From positions 3,410,001 through 3,474,000 of the forward strand of contig NZ_RJKL01000001.1 of assembly GCF_003751945.1 (NCBI RefSeq): 64,000 nucleotides of DNA. Direction: 5' to 3'. Below the pieces are notes generated by a model. That model saw nothing but the letters and a program-made list of their open reading frames with translations, was not told the DNA's origin and made no database searches. Below, in pieces: positions 26,512 through 41,664 of this stretch. Numbering within the stretch: position 1 is the stretch's first letter; the number at the start of each line of letters is the position of its first letter. The DNA is from Couchioplanes caeruleus (GTDB lineage: Bacteria; Actinomycetota; Actinomycetes; Mycobacteriales; Micromonosporaceae). The translations under genes and the position numbers were made by a program.

Positions 26512-27807
26512 ATGGCACGACATTTCGCTTTTGTGCCCTTGGCGGCGCACGGTCATGTCAATCCGACGTTGGCCCTGGCCGGAGAGCTGGTCTCCCGGGG
26601 ACACCGGGTCACCTATGCCACCAGCGCCGACCATGCCCCGGCCGTCGCCCGCACCGGCGCCGCCGTGGTGGAGCTTCCGTGGAAGGCCGAGCTCAGCGCG
26701 ATGGCGGGCAGCGGGTACACCGCCGGCAACATGCTGGCGATGATGGCCGCGGGCGTGACGGAGCTGACGGAAACCTTCGACGCCCTGGTGGCGGCGTTCA
26801 GCGAGGACCGGCCCGACTGTGTGTGCTTCGACATCATGGGCCTGCCCGGCCGGGCGCTGGCCGATCGGCTCGGCGTGCCGGGTGTCGCGCTGGCCCCCAA
26901 CATGGTCGGCAACGCCCACTTCTCGCTGCAGTCCGTGATGTGGCCGGCGGATCTTTCCCCGTCCGATCCCCGGCTGGCGGCGATCGGGCGGGCGCTGGCC
27001 TCCTTCGCCGCCGAGCAGGGGATCAGCCCCGCCTCGGTGCAGCCGCTGTCCGCCCGGGTGCCGCTGCACCTCGTCTTCGTCCCCCGGGCGTTCCAGATCG
27101 CCGGAGACACGTTCGGCCCGGAGTTCCGGTTCCTCGGCCCGTCACTGCCCCCGCCGGTTCCGACGCCGCCCAGGGCACCGGCCTCGGCGGGACCGGCGGC
27201 ACCAGCGGCACCGGCGACACCGGCAGCACCAGCAGCACCAGCAGCAGCACCAGCGGCAGGCTGGCGTCCGCGGACCCACGACCGGATCGTGCTGATCTCG
27301 CTGGGAACCGTCTTCAACGACCGGCCGGACCTGCTCCGCATCTGCCTCGACGCCTTCGCGGACAGCCCGTGGCACGTGGTGCTGGCGACCGGCCGGTCCG
27401 CGGTCCCGGGTCCCTTCCCGGCCAACATCGAGGTGCATCGCCACGTCCCGCAGCTCGAGGTGCTGCGGCACGCCTCCGTGTTCGTCTCGCACACCGGCAT
27501 GGGCTCCACCATGGAGGCGCTGCTGCACGGGGTGCCGCTCGTCTCAGTACCCCAGACTCCGGAGCAGGCGCTCAACGGCCGGCGTGCGGCGGAGTTGGGG
27601 CTCGGCCTCGCGCTGGAGACCGAGAAGATGACCGCCGACATGTTGCGCGACGCGGTCGAGGACGTCGTCGCGGACGCCGGCATCGCGGCGAATCTGCGGC
27701 GCTGGCGCGACATGCTCGGGGCCGCCGGCGGGGCACAGGCCGGCGCGGTCGCCCTCGAGGAGTTCCTTGACCTGCGCACCACCGCCAACAGGAAAGTGAC
27801 GCGATGA
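26512..27807 (+). CDS. Glycosyltransferase, MGT/UGT (GT1) family
   Basis: The 431-residue protein starts MARHFAFVPLAAHGHVNPTL, the acceptor domain of macrolide-type GT1 enzymes, and has the donor-sugar motif VSHTGMGSTMEALLHGVPLV, followed by PQTPEQALNGRRAAELG, near residues 325-362. The ATG at 26512 has GGGGGAAG upstream. The interdomain linker (about residues 211-250) is expanded to a Pro/Ala-rich stretch encoded by repeated GCACCAGC-like units. It is translationally coupled to the FkbM gene. It could glycosylate the mature thiopeptide, as in nocathiacin-type compounds, or inactivate it for self-protection. The core offers few hydroxyls, so an oxygenase may have to act first. Confidence 0.87.
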   Translation: MARHFAFVPLAAHGHVNPTLALAGELVSRGHRVTYATSADHAPAVARTGAAVVELPWKAELSAMAGSGYTAGNMLAMMAAGVTELTETFDALVAAFSEDRPDCVCFDIMGLPGRALADRLGVPGVALAPNMVGNAHFSLQSVMWPADLSPSDPRLAAIGRALASFAAEQGISPASVQPLSARVPLHLVFVPRAFQIAGDTFGPEFRFLGPSLPPPVPTPPRAPASAGPAAPAAPATPAAPAAPAAAPAAGWRPRTHDRIVLISLGTVFNDRPDLLRICLDAFADSPWHVVLATGRSAVPGPFPANIEVHRHVPQLEVLRHASVFVSHTGMGSTMEALLHGVPLVSVPQTPEQALNGRRAAELGLGLALETEKMTADMLRDAVEDVVADAGIAANLRRWRDMLGAAGGAQAGAVALEEFLDLRTTANRKVTR

Positions 27808-28577
27808 CTGCTCTGCACCTCGTCGAGGTCGCCGGCGAACTCACCTGCTACACCCCTGCGGTCGAGAACCCGTTTCTCTCCGAAGCGGACCTCATCTACG
27901 AGGAGGTGTTCCGCCGCAACACCTACCTGCGCCGGCTGAAGCCGATCGGGCCGGATCCCTTCGTCGTCGACGCCGGCGCGAACATCGGGCTGTTCACCCT
28001 GTTCATCAAGCGCCACTATCCGGGAGCGTCCGTCGTCGCGGTGGAACCGATCCCCTGCAACGCCGAGGCGATCCGCGCCAACCTGCGGCTCTACGGGCTC
28101 TCCGGCGTCACGGTGCACGCCGAGGGGCTCTCCGACAAGGCCGACACCGTCGACTTCCACTTCTTCCCGTCGATGCCGGGCAACTCCACGGCGCATCTGG
28201 GCGGCAAGCTTGCCGACCGGGACACCATTGCCGCGTACGTCGACCGCGATCTGCTCGACCAGGTCTACCGGTACGACACGATCCGGGTCCCGGTACGGCC
28301 CCTCTCCGAGATCCTGCGCGAGTCGGCCTCCCCGGAGCTGCCGATCGACCTGGTCAAGATGGATATCGAGGGCGGCGAGGAAGCGGCGCTCGACGGCATC
28401 GACGAGCGAGACTGGTCACGGATCCGCCAGCTCGCGCTCGAGGTGCACAAGAGCCGCGAGACGCTGGACCGCCTCACGGAAAAGCTTCGCGCCAAGGGGT
28501 TCGCCGTGACGGTCCAGGACCCCGGGGGAACCCCGCAGGGCATCGACAACCGCCTGCTCTACGCCAGTCGGCCCTGA
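27804..28577 (+). CDS. FkbM-family methyltransferase
   Basis: The 257-residue protein has motif I FVVDAGANIGLFTLFIKRHY (about residues 53-72), VVAVEPIPCNAEAIRANL, and the FkbM signature IDLVKMDIEGGEEAALDGI. FkbM enzymes are SAM-dependent O-methyltransferases of sugars and natural products. Its ATG overlaps the glycosyltransferase stop by four bases, so methylation of the attached sugar is the simplest idea. It does not look like a 23S rRNA methyltransferase of the thiostrepton-resistance type, which belongs to the SpoU fold. Confidence 0.87.
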   Translation: MTALHLVEVAGELTCYTPAVENPFLSEADLIYEEVFRRNTYLRRLKPIGPDPFVVDAGANIGLFTLFIKRHYPGASVVAVEPIPCNAEAIRANLRLYGLSGVTVHAEGLSDKADTVDFHFFPSMPGNSTAHLGGKLADRDTIAAYVDRDLLDQVYRYDTIRVPVRPLSEILRESASPELPIDLVKMDIEGGEEAALDGIDERDWSRIRQLALEVHKSRETLDRLTEKLRAKGFAVTVQDPGGTPQGIDNRLLYASRP

Positions 28578-28581
28578 AACG

Positions 28582-28618
28582 CGAGTGGGGCGGTCGCATC
28601 ACGCGACCGCCCCACTCG
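28582..28618. terminator. Bidirectional terminator between the cluster and rpoC
   Basis: CGAGTGGGGCGGTCGC and GCGACCGCCCCACTCG form a perfect 16-base stem with a five-base loop. It sits four bases after the FkbM stop and 12 bases beyond the rpoC stop, so it can end both convergent transcripts and insulates the cluster from rpoBC. Confidence 0.85.
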
Positions 28619-28630
28619 GTGTTCACAGAC

Positions 28631-32521
<3,891 letters not shown>

Positions 32522-32570
32522 TTGGACTATCCCTCGTGTTTCGTTGCTCGGATAAATTCCAGGCGGCGGG

Positions 32571-32604
32571 GGTATCCCCGGGAGTTGTCACCCCCGGGGA
32601 TACC
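32571..32604. other. Hairpin between rpoB and rpoC
   Basis: GGTATCCCCGGG (32571-32582) and CCCGGGGATACC (32593-32604) are a perfect 12-base inverted repeat with a ten-base loop in the rpoB-rpoC spacer. There is no U-run. It may be an mRNA processing site. Confidence 0.5.
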
Positions 32605-32609
32605 GTCCG

Positions 32610-36050
<3,441 letters not shown>

Positions 36051-36205
36051 GATGCGTCCTTCCGAGGACCGGTGCTGCTGATGCGGCTGAGCTGCTGATG
36101 CAACTGTCTGCGCTGCTACCGCTCTGGGCACTCCAATGAACCCCCAGGAAGTCATCCGAATGGATGTCCCTGCAGGGCTCAAGGCAGAAGGCAGCGCAAA
36201 CTAGC

Positions 36206-36234
36206 AGTGTAGCCGCTCGGCTAACCGCTGTCCA
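36206..36234 (-). promoter_or_regulatory. rpoBC promoter
   Basis: On the minus strand TGGACA (36229-36234, five of six) and TACACT (36206-36211, four of six) are exactly 17 bases apart. Transcription would start near 36200, giving a leader of about 150 bases. This is the best vegetative promoter match I found in the window. Confidence 0.75.
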
Positions 36235-36563
36235 GCCCACACCGGAAGAAGCCTGCGGAACGTGCCCCCGCGGCTGCTGACCTGCGCCTCCACGGTCAGT
36301 GCCCGGTGCGGGGCCGCTCAGAACGCGGCTTTTCTCCATCGGTGCCGGTCTGCGGGACCCGAACAGATCCGGGCATACCCGCAGGGCGGCTGTCGCAAGC
36401 GCGGAAACTTGCTGATGTCAGCGTGCCTGTCGGCGGACACACAGTCAAGGGTTGTGCCGCGGGTCGGACCTGTGCCTTCCCCGGCCGCACGCGGCATAGC
36501 GGCGCTGGTGCTGCAATTGTTGCTGGTCACGCCTTTTGTCCGTCGGTGTTGAGACAGCAATGA
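36235..36563. other. Non-coding gap upstream of the rpoB promoter
   Basis: About 330 bases between the rpoB promoter and the rplJL terminator. No gene with a ribosome-binding site or recognisable product is visible on either strand, and no further clear promoter was found. Confidence 0.4.
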
Positions 36564-36600
36564 CAACAGGCGAGGACCCGTTGCGGGTCCTCGCCTGTTG
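36564..36600 (-). terminator. Terminator of the rplJ-rplL operon
   Basis: CAACAGGCGAGGACCCG and its exact complement form a 17-base perfect stem with a three-base TTG loop, 24 bases beyond the rplL stop. It is one of the strongest hairpins in the window, though a U-run is lacking, as is common in actinobacteria. Confidence 0.85.
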
Positions 36601-36624
36601 CGCGAAAAACGGTGAAGCCTCAGG

Positions 36625-37014
36625 TCACTTGAGGGTGACCTTGGCGCCCTCGCCCTCGAGCTTGGCCTTGGCCTCCTCGGCCTTCTCCTTGTTGACACCC
36701 TCGAGGATCGCCTTGGGGGCGGCCTCGACGGCGTCCTTGGCCTCCTTGAGGCCCAGGCCGGTCAGCTCGCGCACGACCTTGATGACCTGGATCTTCTTGC
36801 CACCGTCGGCCTCGAGGACGACGTCGAACGAGTCCTTCTCGGCCTCGGCCGGGGCAGCGTCACCGCCGCCGGCGGCGCCACCGGCCACCATCGCGACGGG
36901 CGCGGCGGCGGTGACCTCGAAGACCTCCTCGAACTGCTTCACGAACTCGGACAGCTCGATCAGCGTCATCTCCTTGAACGCGTCGAGCAGCTCGTCGGTG
37001 CTGAGCTTCGCCAT
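36625..37014 (-). CDS. rplL: 50S ribosomal protein L7/L12
   Basis: The 129-residue stalk protein starts [20 protein letters not shown], has an Ala/Gly-rich hinge and the C-terminal domain ([20 protein letters not shown]) that recruits translation GTPases. The ATG at 37014 gives the normal length. In thiostrepton-type inhibition the L7/L12 C-terminal domain interacts with the L11 region, so it is relevant to the cluster product. Follows rplJ by 54 bases. Confidence 0.97.
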   Translation of the reverse strand: MAKLSTDELLDAFKEMTLIELSEFVKQFEEVFEVTAAAPVAMVAGGAAGGGDAAPAEAEKDSFDVVLEADGGKKIQVIKVVRELTGLGLKEAKDAVEAAPKAILEGVNKEKAEEAKAKLEGEGAKVTLK

Positions 37015-37068
37015 ATCAGGCAACCTTTCGTTGTTTCTGTGGATGTAAGTCACTCCGCGCGGGCCCGA

Positions 37069-37614
37069 TCAGGCCTCGGCGGAACCGTCCTGCGCGCGCT
37101 TGTCCTGCAGTGCAGCCGCCAGGCGTGCGACCTGGGCCAGCGGGGCCTGGAAGGTGCCCGCAGCCTTGGTCAGGTTGCCCTTCATGGCGCCGGCCAGCTT
37201 GGCCAGCAGCACCTCGCGAGGCTCGAGGTCGGCGATCTTGCCAACCTCGGCGGCCGAGATGGCCTTGCCCTCGAAGACGCCGCCCTTGATGACCAGGACG
37301 GGGTGGGTCTTGGCGAAGGCCCGAAGACCCTTGGCCGCCTCGACCGGGTCGCCACTGACGAAGGCGAGCGCGGTAGGACCGGCGAAGAGCTCGTCGAGGC
37401 CCTCGATGCCCGCGTCGCTGGCCGCCCGCTTCGCGAGCGTGTTCTTCGACACGGAGTACTTGGTCTGGTTGCCCAGCGAGCGCCGCAGCTCAGTGATCTC
37501 GGAAACCGTGAGGCCGCGGTACTCGGTCAACACGGTGGCCGACGAGTTACGGAACTGCTCCGTGAGCTCGGCGACGGCAGTGGCCTTGTCGGCCCGGACC
37601 GGCTTGTCCGCCAT
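37069..37614 (-). CDS. rplJ: 50S ribosomal protein L10
   Basis: The 181-residue protein ([20 protein letters not shown] at its start) anchors L7/L12 dimers to 23S rRNA next to the L11-binding region. Conserved [20 protein letters not shown] is near residues 24-43. It has a GAGAGGAGGGAC ribosome-binding site and an autoregulatory leader upstream. Together with rplL it forms a two-gene operon. Confidence 0.97.
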   Translation of the reverse strand: MADKPVRADKATAVAELTEQFRNSSATVLTEYRGLTVSEITELRRSLGNQTKYSVSKNTLAKRAASDAGIEGLDELFAGPTALAFVSGDPVEAAKGLRAFAKTHPVLVIKGGVFEGKAISAAEVGKIADLEPREVLLAKLAGAMKGNLTKAAGTFQAPLAQVARLAAALQDKRAQDGSAEA

Positions 37615-37730
37615 GTCCCTCCTCTCTCAATGCTCAAGAGCCGCTGGAGGTAGTGCGCGGACCCTCAACATGAGAAACGCCCCGGCGCAGGGCGCACGGG
37701 GCGGGCATGGGCGCGGTGAAACGCCGGCAT

Positions 37731-37836
37731 GATCGCAAACCGTCCATCCTGCGCGGGTCGCCCGCCTGCTGCGGGACCTTCGGCCGCGACCCCCGTCCGG
37801 AGACGGCGACTGCGGCGACCAGCGGTCTATGGGTGG
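37731..37836 (-). ncRNA. L10 leader (autoregulatory mRNA element)
   Basis: The minus strand upstream of rplJ contains ATAGACCGCTGGT (37818-37830) and, about 80 bases later, GCGCAGGATGGACGG. These are the two conserved sides of the L10-leader fold to which L10(L12)4 binds to repress its own operon. The element lies between the promoter and rplJ, as expected. Limits are approximate. Confidence 0.7.
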
Positions 37837-37850
37837 AACTTCAACACCGA

Positions 37851-37879
37851 AGAGTACGCGGCCGCGCGCCCCAGACCAA
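37851..37879 (-). promoter_or_regulatory. rplJL promoter (candidate)
   Basis: TTGGTC (37874-37879) and TACTCT (37851-37856) on the minus strand are 17 bases apart and would start transcription just before the L10 leader. Confidence 0.55.
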
Positions 37880-37898
37880 ATCGGCCCCCGCCGCCGGA

Positions 37899-38597
37899 TC
37901 AGGCGCGACTCCGCCGGAGCCACAGGTATACCGCGAAGGCCAGCGTGCACCACGTCAATGCCCACCCGCCGAGCAGCAGGAAGGTCCCGGCCGACGGCAG
38001 CGGCACCCCGGCGAGCGCCCGCGCGAGCGCCATCACCGGCGGCACCAGCCACGGCGCGACCGAGCCCTGCAGGCCCAGCACCACGCCCAGCACCACCCCG
38101 ACGGCGAGCACCGTGACCCCGGCACGGATCGTGCGGGTGACCGCGCGGCTCGCCAGCGCCCCCAGACCCACGCCGGCCGCCAGGGACAGCAGGTGGGCGA
38201 CGATGCCCAGGCCCACCCCGACCGCGGTGGAGGGCTCGCCGGTGCCGGGATCGGGCCCTCGGAGGGCACCGAGCGCCGGCGGGACGACGAGGGCCGCCGC
38301 GCAGAACACCAGCCCGGCCAGGACGGCGGCCAGGGCACCGGCGAAGGCTTCCCGGACCGGGCCGACCGCGACCCGGGCGAGGCGGCGCTGGACGTCCGGC
38401 TCGGTGTCGAGGACCACCTTGGTGAGCCAGGCGAACACGGGGAACAGCACGGCGGCGGAATAGCCGTAAGCCGAGGCGGCCGACGACTGTCCCCCGCCGT
38501 GCAGGATGCCGAGCACGGCCAGGCCGGCCATCAGCGGGGCGAGGACGCGGCCGCCGCGGAGGAAGCCGGCGAGGCGCATCCGGGTCAGGGCGATCAT
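37899..38597 (-). CDS. ABC transporter permease (ABC-2-like)
   Basis: The 232-residue protein has about six hydrophobic helices, beginning after MIALTRMRLAGFLRGGRVLA. It overlaps the adjacent ATPase gene by four bases and ends in a basic YLWLRRSRA. The pair forms an exporter-like two-component ABC system of unknown substrate. It sits between rplA and rplJ, where related actinobacteria also often carry accessory genes. The thiopeptide cluster has no transporter of its own, so an export role cannot be excluded, but nothing in the sequence proves it. Confidence 0.75.
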   Translation of the reverse strand: MIALTRMRLAGFLRGGRVLAPLMAGLAVLGILHGGGQSSAASAYGYSAAVLFPVFAWLTKVVLDTEPDVQRRLARVAVGPVREAFAGALAAVLAGLVFCAAALVVPPALGALRGPDPGTGEPSTAVGVGLGIVAHLLSLAAGVGLGALASRAVTRTIRAGVTVLAVGVVLGVVLGLQGSVAPWLVPPVMALARALAGVPLPSAGTFLLLGGWALTWCTLAFAVYLWLRRSRA

Positions 38598-39334
38598 CGC
38601 GGCTGCTCCTCGCGTACGCCCAAGACGCGGTGACCGTCGGCACGCAGCCGGGCCACCGTCCGGTCGACGTCCGCGCGGCGGACCGCGACCTCGACCACCA
38701 CGTCCTCGGTGTCCTCGGACGTCCAGTCGGTGGCGAGAGTGCCCTCGGCGACCATCCAGCGGGTCGCGTCGCTCAGGCCGGCGATCTCGTCGCGGTGGTC
38801 ACTGACCAGCACCGCTCCCCCGGCGGCGGTCACCTCGGCGACGATCTCGGGGATCAGCGTGCGCGTCTGCGCGTCCAGGCCCTCCCACGGCTCGTCGAGC
38901 ACGAGGAGGCCCGGGGTGACGAGGAGCGCCTGGGCTAGGCCCACCTTCTGCGCGGTGCCCTTGGAGAGGGTGTGCAGCGGGGTGTGCCGGTGGTCGCCGA
39001 GACCCAGGCGCTCGATCCAGCGGTCGATCTCGCGATCGCGGGGGAGACCGCACAGACCGCGCAGCGCCGCCATGCCGGTGAGGTATTGGCGCGTCGTGAA
39101 GGGCTGGTCGGCCGGAAAGCGCTCCGGAACCCACCCGACCACGGCGGGGCGATCGTGGACGGCGCCCCGGACCGGGCGCAGCACACCCGCGGCGAGTTGC
39201 AGCAGGGTGGACTTGCCGGCGCCGTTGCGGCCGAGGACGACGACCGTGGCTCCCGGCGCGACGGTGGCGCCCACCTCGCGCAGCGTCCACTCCGCGCGGC
39301 GCGCATATCGGAACCAGAGCTGCTCGAATCGCAC
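38594..39334 (-). CDS. ABC transporter ATP-binding protein
   Basis: The 246-residue ATPase has Walker A LGRNGAGKSTLLQLA (about residues 34-48), a signature TLSKGTAQKVGLAQ, Walker B LLVLDEPWEGLD and the switch His in LVSDHRDE. It matches ABC-2/CcmA-type export ATPases. A C-terminal extension of about 40 residues (EVAVRRADVDRTVARLRADG) resembles the regulatory tail of such proteins. Translationally coupled to the permease. A terminator separates it from rplA. Confidence 0.88.
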   Translation of the reverse strand: MRFEQLWFRYARRAEWTLREVGATVAPGATVVVLGRNGAGKSTLLQLAAGVLRPVRGAVHDRPAVVGWVPERFPADQPFTTRQYLTGMAALRGLCGLPRDREIDRWIERLGLGDHRHTPLHTLSKGTAQKVGLAQALLVTPGLLVLDEPWEGLDAQTRTLIPEIVAEVTAAGGAVLVSDHRDEIAGLSDATRWMVAEGTLATDWTSEDTEDVVVEVAVRRADVDRTVARLRADGHRVLGVREEQPR

Positions 39335-39354
39335 CTCGGCAGCCTTGCACAGAA

Positions 39355-39383
39355 GAAGCCCCCGGGATCGTCCCGGGGGCTTC
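39355..39383 (-). terminator. Terminator downstream of rplA
   Basis: GAAGCCCCCGGGA and TCCCGGGGGCTTC form a perfect 13-base stem with a TCG loop, about 18 bases after the rplA stop. Confidence 0.85.
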
Positions 39384-39401
39384 CGCTGTGGATGACGACT
39401 G

Positions 39402-40115
39402 TCAGGCCTGAGCCTCGCCGCGCAGGTTCTTGACCACGTTGGGGTCGACCGGCACGCCGGGACCCATGGTGGTGCTGACGGTGACCTTCTTGAGGTACTT
39501 GCCCTTGGCCGCGGACGGCTTGGCCCGCAGGACCTCGTCGAGCACCGCGCCGTAGTTGTCGATGAGCTGCTCGGCCGAGAAGGAGGCCTTGCCGATGATC
39601 AGGTGCAGGTTCGAGTGCTTGTCCACCCGGAAGGTGATCTTGCCGCCCTTGATGTCCGAGACCGCCTTGGTCACGTCCATGGTGACCGTGCCGGTCTTCG
39701 GGTTCGGCATGAGGCCGCGGGGGCCGAGGATCCGGGCGATGCGGCCGATCTTGGCCATCTGGTCCGGGGTGGCGATGGCGGCGTCGAAGTCCAGCCAGCC
39801 GCCCTGGATCCGGGCCACGAGCTCGTCCGTGCCGACCTCGTCGGCGCCGGCCGCGACGGCCTCCTCGGCCTTCGCGCCCTGGGCGAAGACGATCACGCGG
39901 GCGGTCTTGCCGGTGCCGTGCGGCAGGTTGACCGTGCCGCGGACCATCTGGTCCGCCTTGCGCGGGTCGACGCCGAGGCGCATGGCGACCTCGACCGTGG
40001 CGTCGAACTTGGTGGGGCTGCTCTCCTTCGCCAGCTTCACGGCCTCGGCGGGCTCGTAGAGCTTGCCGGCGTCGATCTGCTCGGCGGCCTTGCGGTAAGC
40101 CTTGCTGCGCTGCAT
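39402..40115 (-). CDS. rplA: 50S ribosomal protein L1
   Basis: The 237-residue protein starts [20 protein letters not shown] and contains [20 protein letters not shown], the L1 signature. L1 forms the mobile stalk at the E site and in many bacteria represses its own rplK-rplA mRNA. Here the gene directly follows nusG; rplK, its usual upstream partner, is missing. The ATG at 40115 has GGAG about nine bases upstream and gives the standard length. Confidence 0.97.
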   Translation of the reverse strand: MQRSKAYRKAAEQIDAGKLYEPAEAVKLAKESSPTKFDATVEVAMRLGVDPRKADQMVRGTVNLPHGTGKTARVIVFAQGAKAEEAVAAGADEVGTDELVARIQGGWLDFDAAIATPDQMAKIGRIARILGPRGLMPNPKTGTVTMDVTKAVSDIKGGKITFRVDKHSNLHLIIGKASFSAEQLIDNYGAVLDEVLRAKPSAAKGKYLKKVTVSTTMGPGVPVDPNVVKNLRGEAQA

Positions 40116-40128
40116 TTCTCTTACTCCA

Positions 40129-40168
40129 GTGGTAGATGGCGGGACGCGCACATGCGCGTCCCTCCCAC
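40129..40168 (-). promoter_or_regulatory. L1-binding-site-like hairpin upstream of rplA
   Basis: On the minus strand, GTGG (165-168 of this kilobase) pairs with CCAC (129-132) around an inner GGGACGCGCA/TGCGCGTCCC stem. The asymmetric internal loop (GCCATCTA on one side) resembles the H77-like site recognised by L1. It occupies most of the 77-base nusG-rplA spacer. In other bacteria this site lies in the rplK-rplA transcript, which suggests that regulation of rplA has been kept although rplK is gone. Confidence 0.5.
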
Positions 40169-40192
40169 GAATTCCTCGGGGTGTTGCCTCAA

Positions 40193-40930
40193 TCAGATCT
40201 TGGCGACCTGGTTGAAGTTCAGCTCGACCGGGGTCTCCCGGCCGAAGATCGACACCAGCACCTTGAGCTTCTGCTGGTCGGCGTTGATCTCGGAGATGGA
40301 GGCCGGCAGCGACGCGAACGCGCCGTCGGTGACGGTGACCGAGTCGCCGACCTCGAAGTCGAGGACCTTGACCTCGGGCTTGGCCTTCTTCTCCTCGGCC
40401 TCGACGGCCGGGGCGAGCCACTTGAGCACCTCGTCGAGCGACAGCGGCGCCGGGCGGTCGACCCGGTCGGTCGCGCCCACGAAGCCGGTCACGCCCGGGG
40501 TGTTGCGCACGCAGGAGTACGACTCCGGCGTCAGATCCATCCGGACCAGGATGTAGCCCGGGAAGACCTTGGCCTGGACCTGGTTGCGCTTGCCGTTCTT
40601 GACCTCGACCTCTTCGCGGGTCGGCACCTCGACCTGGAAGATGAAGTCCTCCATGTCGAGGCTCGTGATCCGGGTCTCGAGGTTGGTCTTGACCTTGTTC
40701 TCGTAACCGGCGTACGAGTGCACCACGTACCAGTCGCCGGGGGCGTAGCGCAGCTTCTGGCGCAGCTCGGCGACGGGGTCGTAGTCCTCGTCCGCCTCGG
40801 GCGCCTCCGCCTCGGGCGTGTCGCCCTCCGGGTCGACGGCTGCGGCCTCGACCGACTCGGCGTCGCCCGCGGTCGCCACCGAGGACTGCTCGTCGGCGGA
40901 ATGGGCGGTCTCGTCGTCGTACTCAGGCAC
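40193..40930 (-). CDS. nusG: Transcription termination/antitermination factor NusG
   Basis: The 245-residue protein has an acidic N-terminal extension of about 55 residues usual in actinobacteria. The NGN domain follows ([20 protein letters not shown], then [10 protein letters not shown]), and then the KOW domain ([20 protein letters not shown], ending in LNFNQVAKI). It couples RNA polymerase with Rho or ribosomes. The C-terminus is complete, so the absence of rplK behind it is not due to truncation of nusG. Confidence 0.97.
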   Translation of the reverse strand: MPEYDDETAHSADEQSSVATAGDAESVEAAAVDPEGDTPEAEAPEADEDYDPVAELRQKLRYAPGDWYVVHSYAGYENKVKTNLETRITSLDMEDFIFQVEVPTREEVEVKNGKRNQVQAKVFPGYILVRMDLTPESYSCVRNTPGVTGFVGATDRVDRPAPLSLDEVLKWLAPAVEAEEKKAKPEVKVLDFEVGDSVTVTDGAFASLPASISEINADQQKLKVLVSIFGRETPVELNFNQVAKI

Positions 40931-40957
40931 GCTTGCTCACTTCCGTAACTGTCAGCT

Positions 40958-41335
40958 TCAGTTGCCGAACGACGCCAGAATGGCCTTGCTGAACCCCAGG
41001 TCCAGCAGGGCGACGATCGCGGTCACCACGGTGACGAAGACGATCACGACGCTGGTGTAGGTCAGCAGCTCCTTGCGGGTCGGCCAGATGACCTTACGCA
41101 GCTCACTGACGACCTCGCGGAAGAAACCGCCGATGCGGTTGCCGCCCCGGCCTTCCTTCTTCGCCTTCGGCTTGTCGTCGTTCTCCGTGCGCTCCCGGAC
41201 GGCGGTTCCGCCGCCGTGGGTCACCGGCTCGTCGACGTCGTCCTGGGCCTGGTCGTCGGCGACTGCGTCGTCGAACGCCTCGTCCTCGGGGCGGTCGCCT
41301 GCAGCGTCGTCACCGGGTCGCTTCCTCTCGGCCAC
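40958..41335 (-). CDS. secE: Preprotein translocase subunit SecE
   Basis: The 125-residue protein has an acidic, disordered N-terminal extension of about 75 residues, then FFREVVSELRKVIWPTRKEL and one transmembrane helix (TSVVIVFVTVVTAIVALLDL), the conserved SecE core. It stabilises SecY. It follows tRNA-Trp and precedes nusG, as in other actinobacteria. Confidence 0.95.
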   Translation of the reverse strand: MAERKRPGDDAAGDRPEDEAFDDAVADDQAQDDVDEPVTHGGGTAVRERTENDDKPKAKKEGRGGNRIGGFFREVVSELRKVIWPTRKELLTYTSVVIVFVTVVTAIVALLDLGFSKAILASFGN

Positions 41336-41453
41336 TTCGCCCTCTTCCGTCGTCGGTCGGTGGATGTCACATCAGTGCGCCCCTACGCGGCGCACGGTCG
41401 TACCGGCGGCCCGCGCCGGGCGGTCCGCCGCCGGGCCGTACGGGTTCGGTGCG

Positions 41454-41526
<73 letters not shown>

Positions 41527-41592
41527 ACGTGAGGGCGGCCATGCCCGCCGCACGCATGCGAAGGACAGGGTCGTTTTACCCCACGGCGGATT

Positions 41593-41622
41593 AGTGTACG
41601 GGTTCGCGTACGTGATTCCCAA
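41593..41622 (-). promoter_or_regulatory. Promoter of tRNA-Trp/secE/nusG
   Basis: TTGGGA (41617-41622) and TACACT (41593-41598) on the minus strand are 18 bases apart, putting a start about 60 bases upstream of the tRNA. Confidence 0.6.
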
Positions 41623-41650
41623 CCCGCCCCCTCCCTCGGAAGGGGGCGGG
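41623..41650 (-). terminator. Terminator downstream of hadB-like gene
   Basis: CCCGCCCCCT and AGGGGGCGGG form a perfect ten-base stem 14 bases after the hadB-like stop codon and immediately before the tRNA-Trp promoter. Confidence 0.7.
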
Positions 41651-41664
41651 GCCCTAGCCGGGTG

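Noticed and set aside
27170..27265. Repetitive GCACCAGC-like tract as a CRISPR or regulatory repeat
   Set aside because: Units are short and irregular, without spacers, and are in frame within the glycosyltransferase, where they encode a Pro/Ala linker.
27804..28577. FkbM protein as a ribosomal RNA resistance methyltransferase
   Set aside because: It has the FkbM signature and lacks the SpoU/TrmD knot features of the thiostrepton-resistance enzymes. Its coupling to a glycosyltransferase points to product tailoring.
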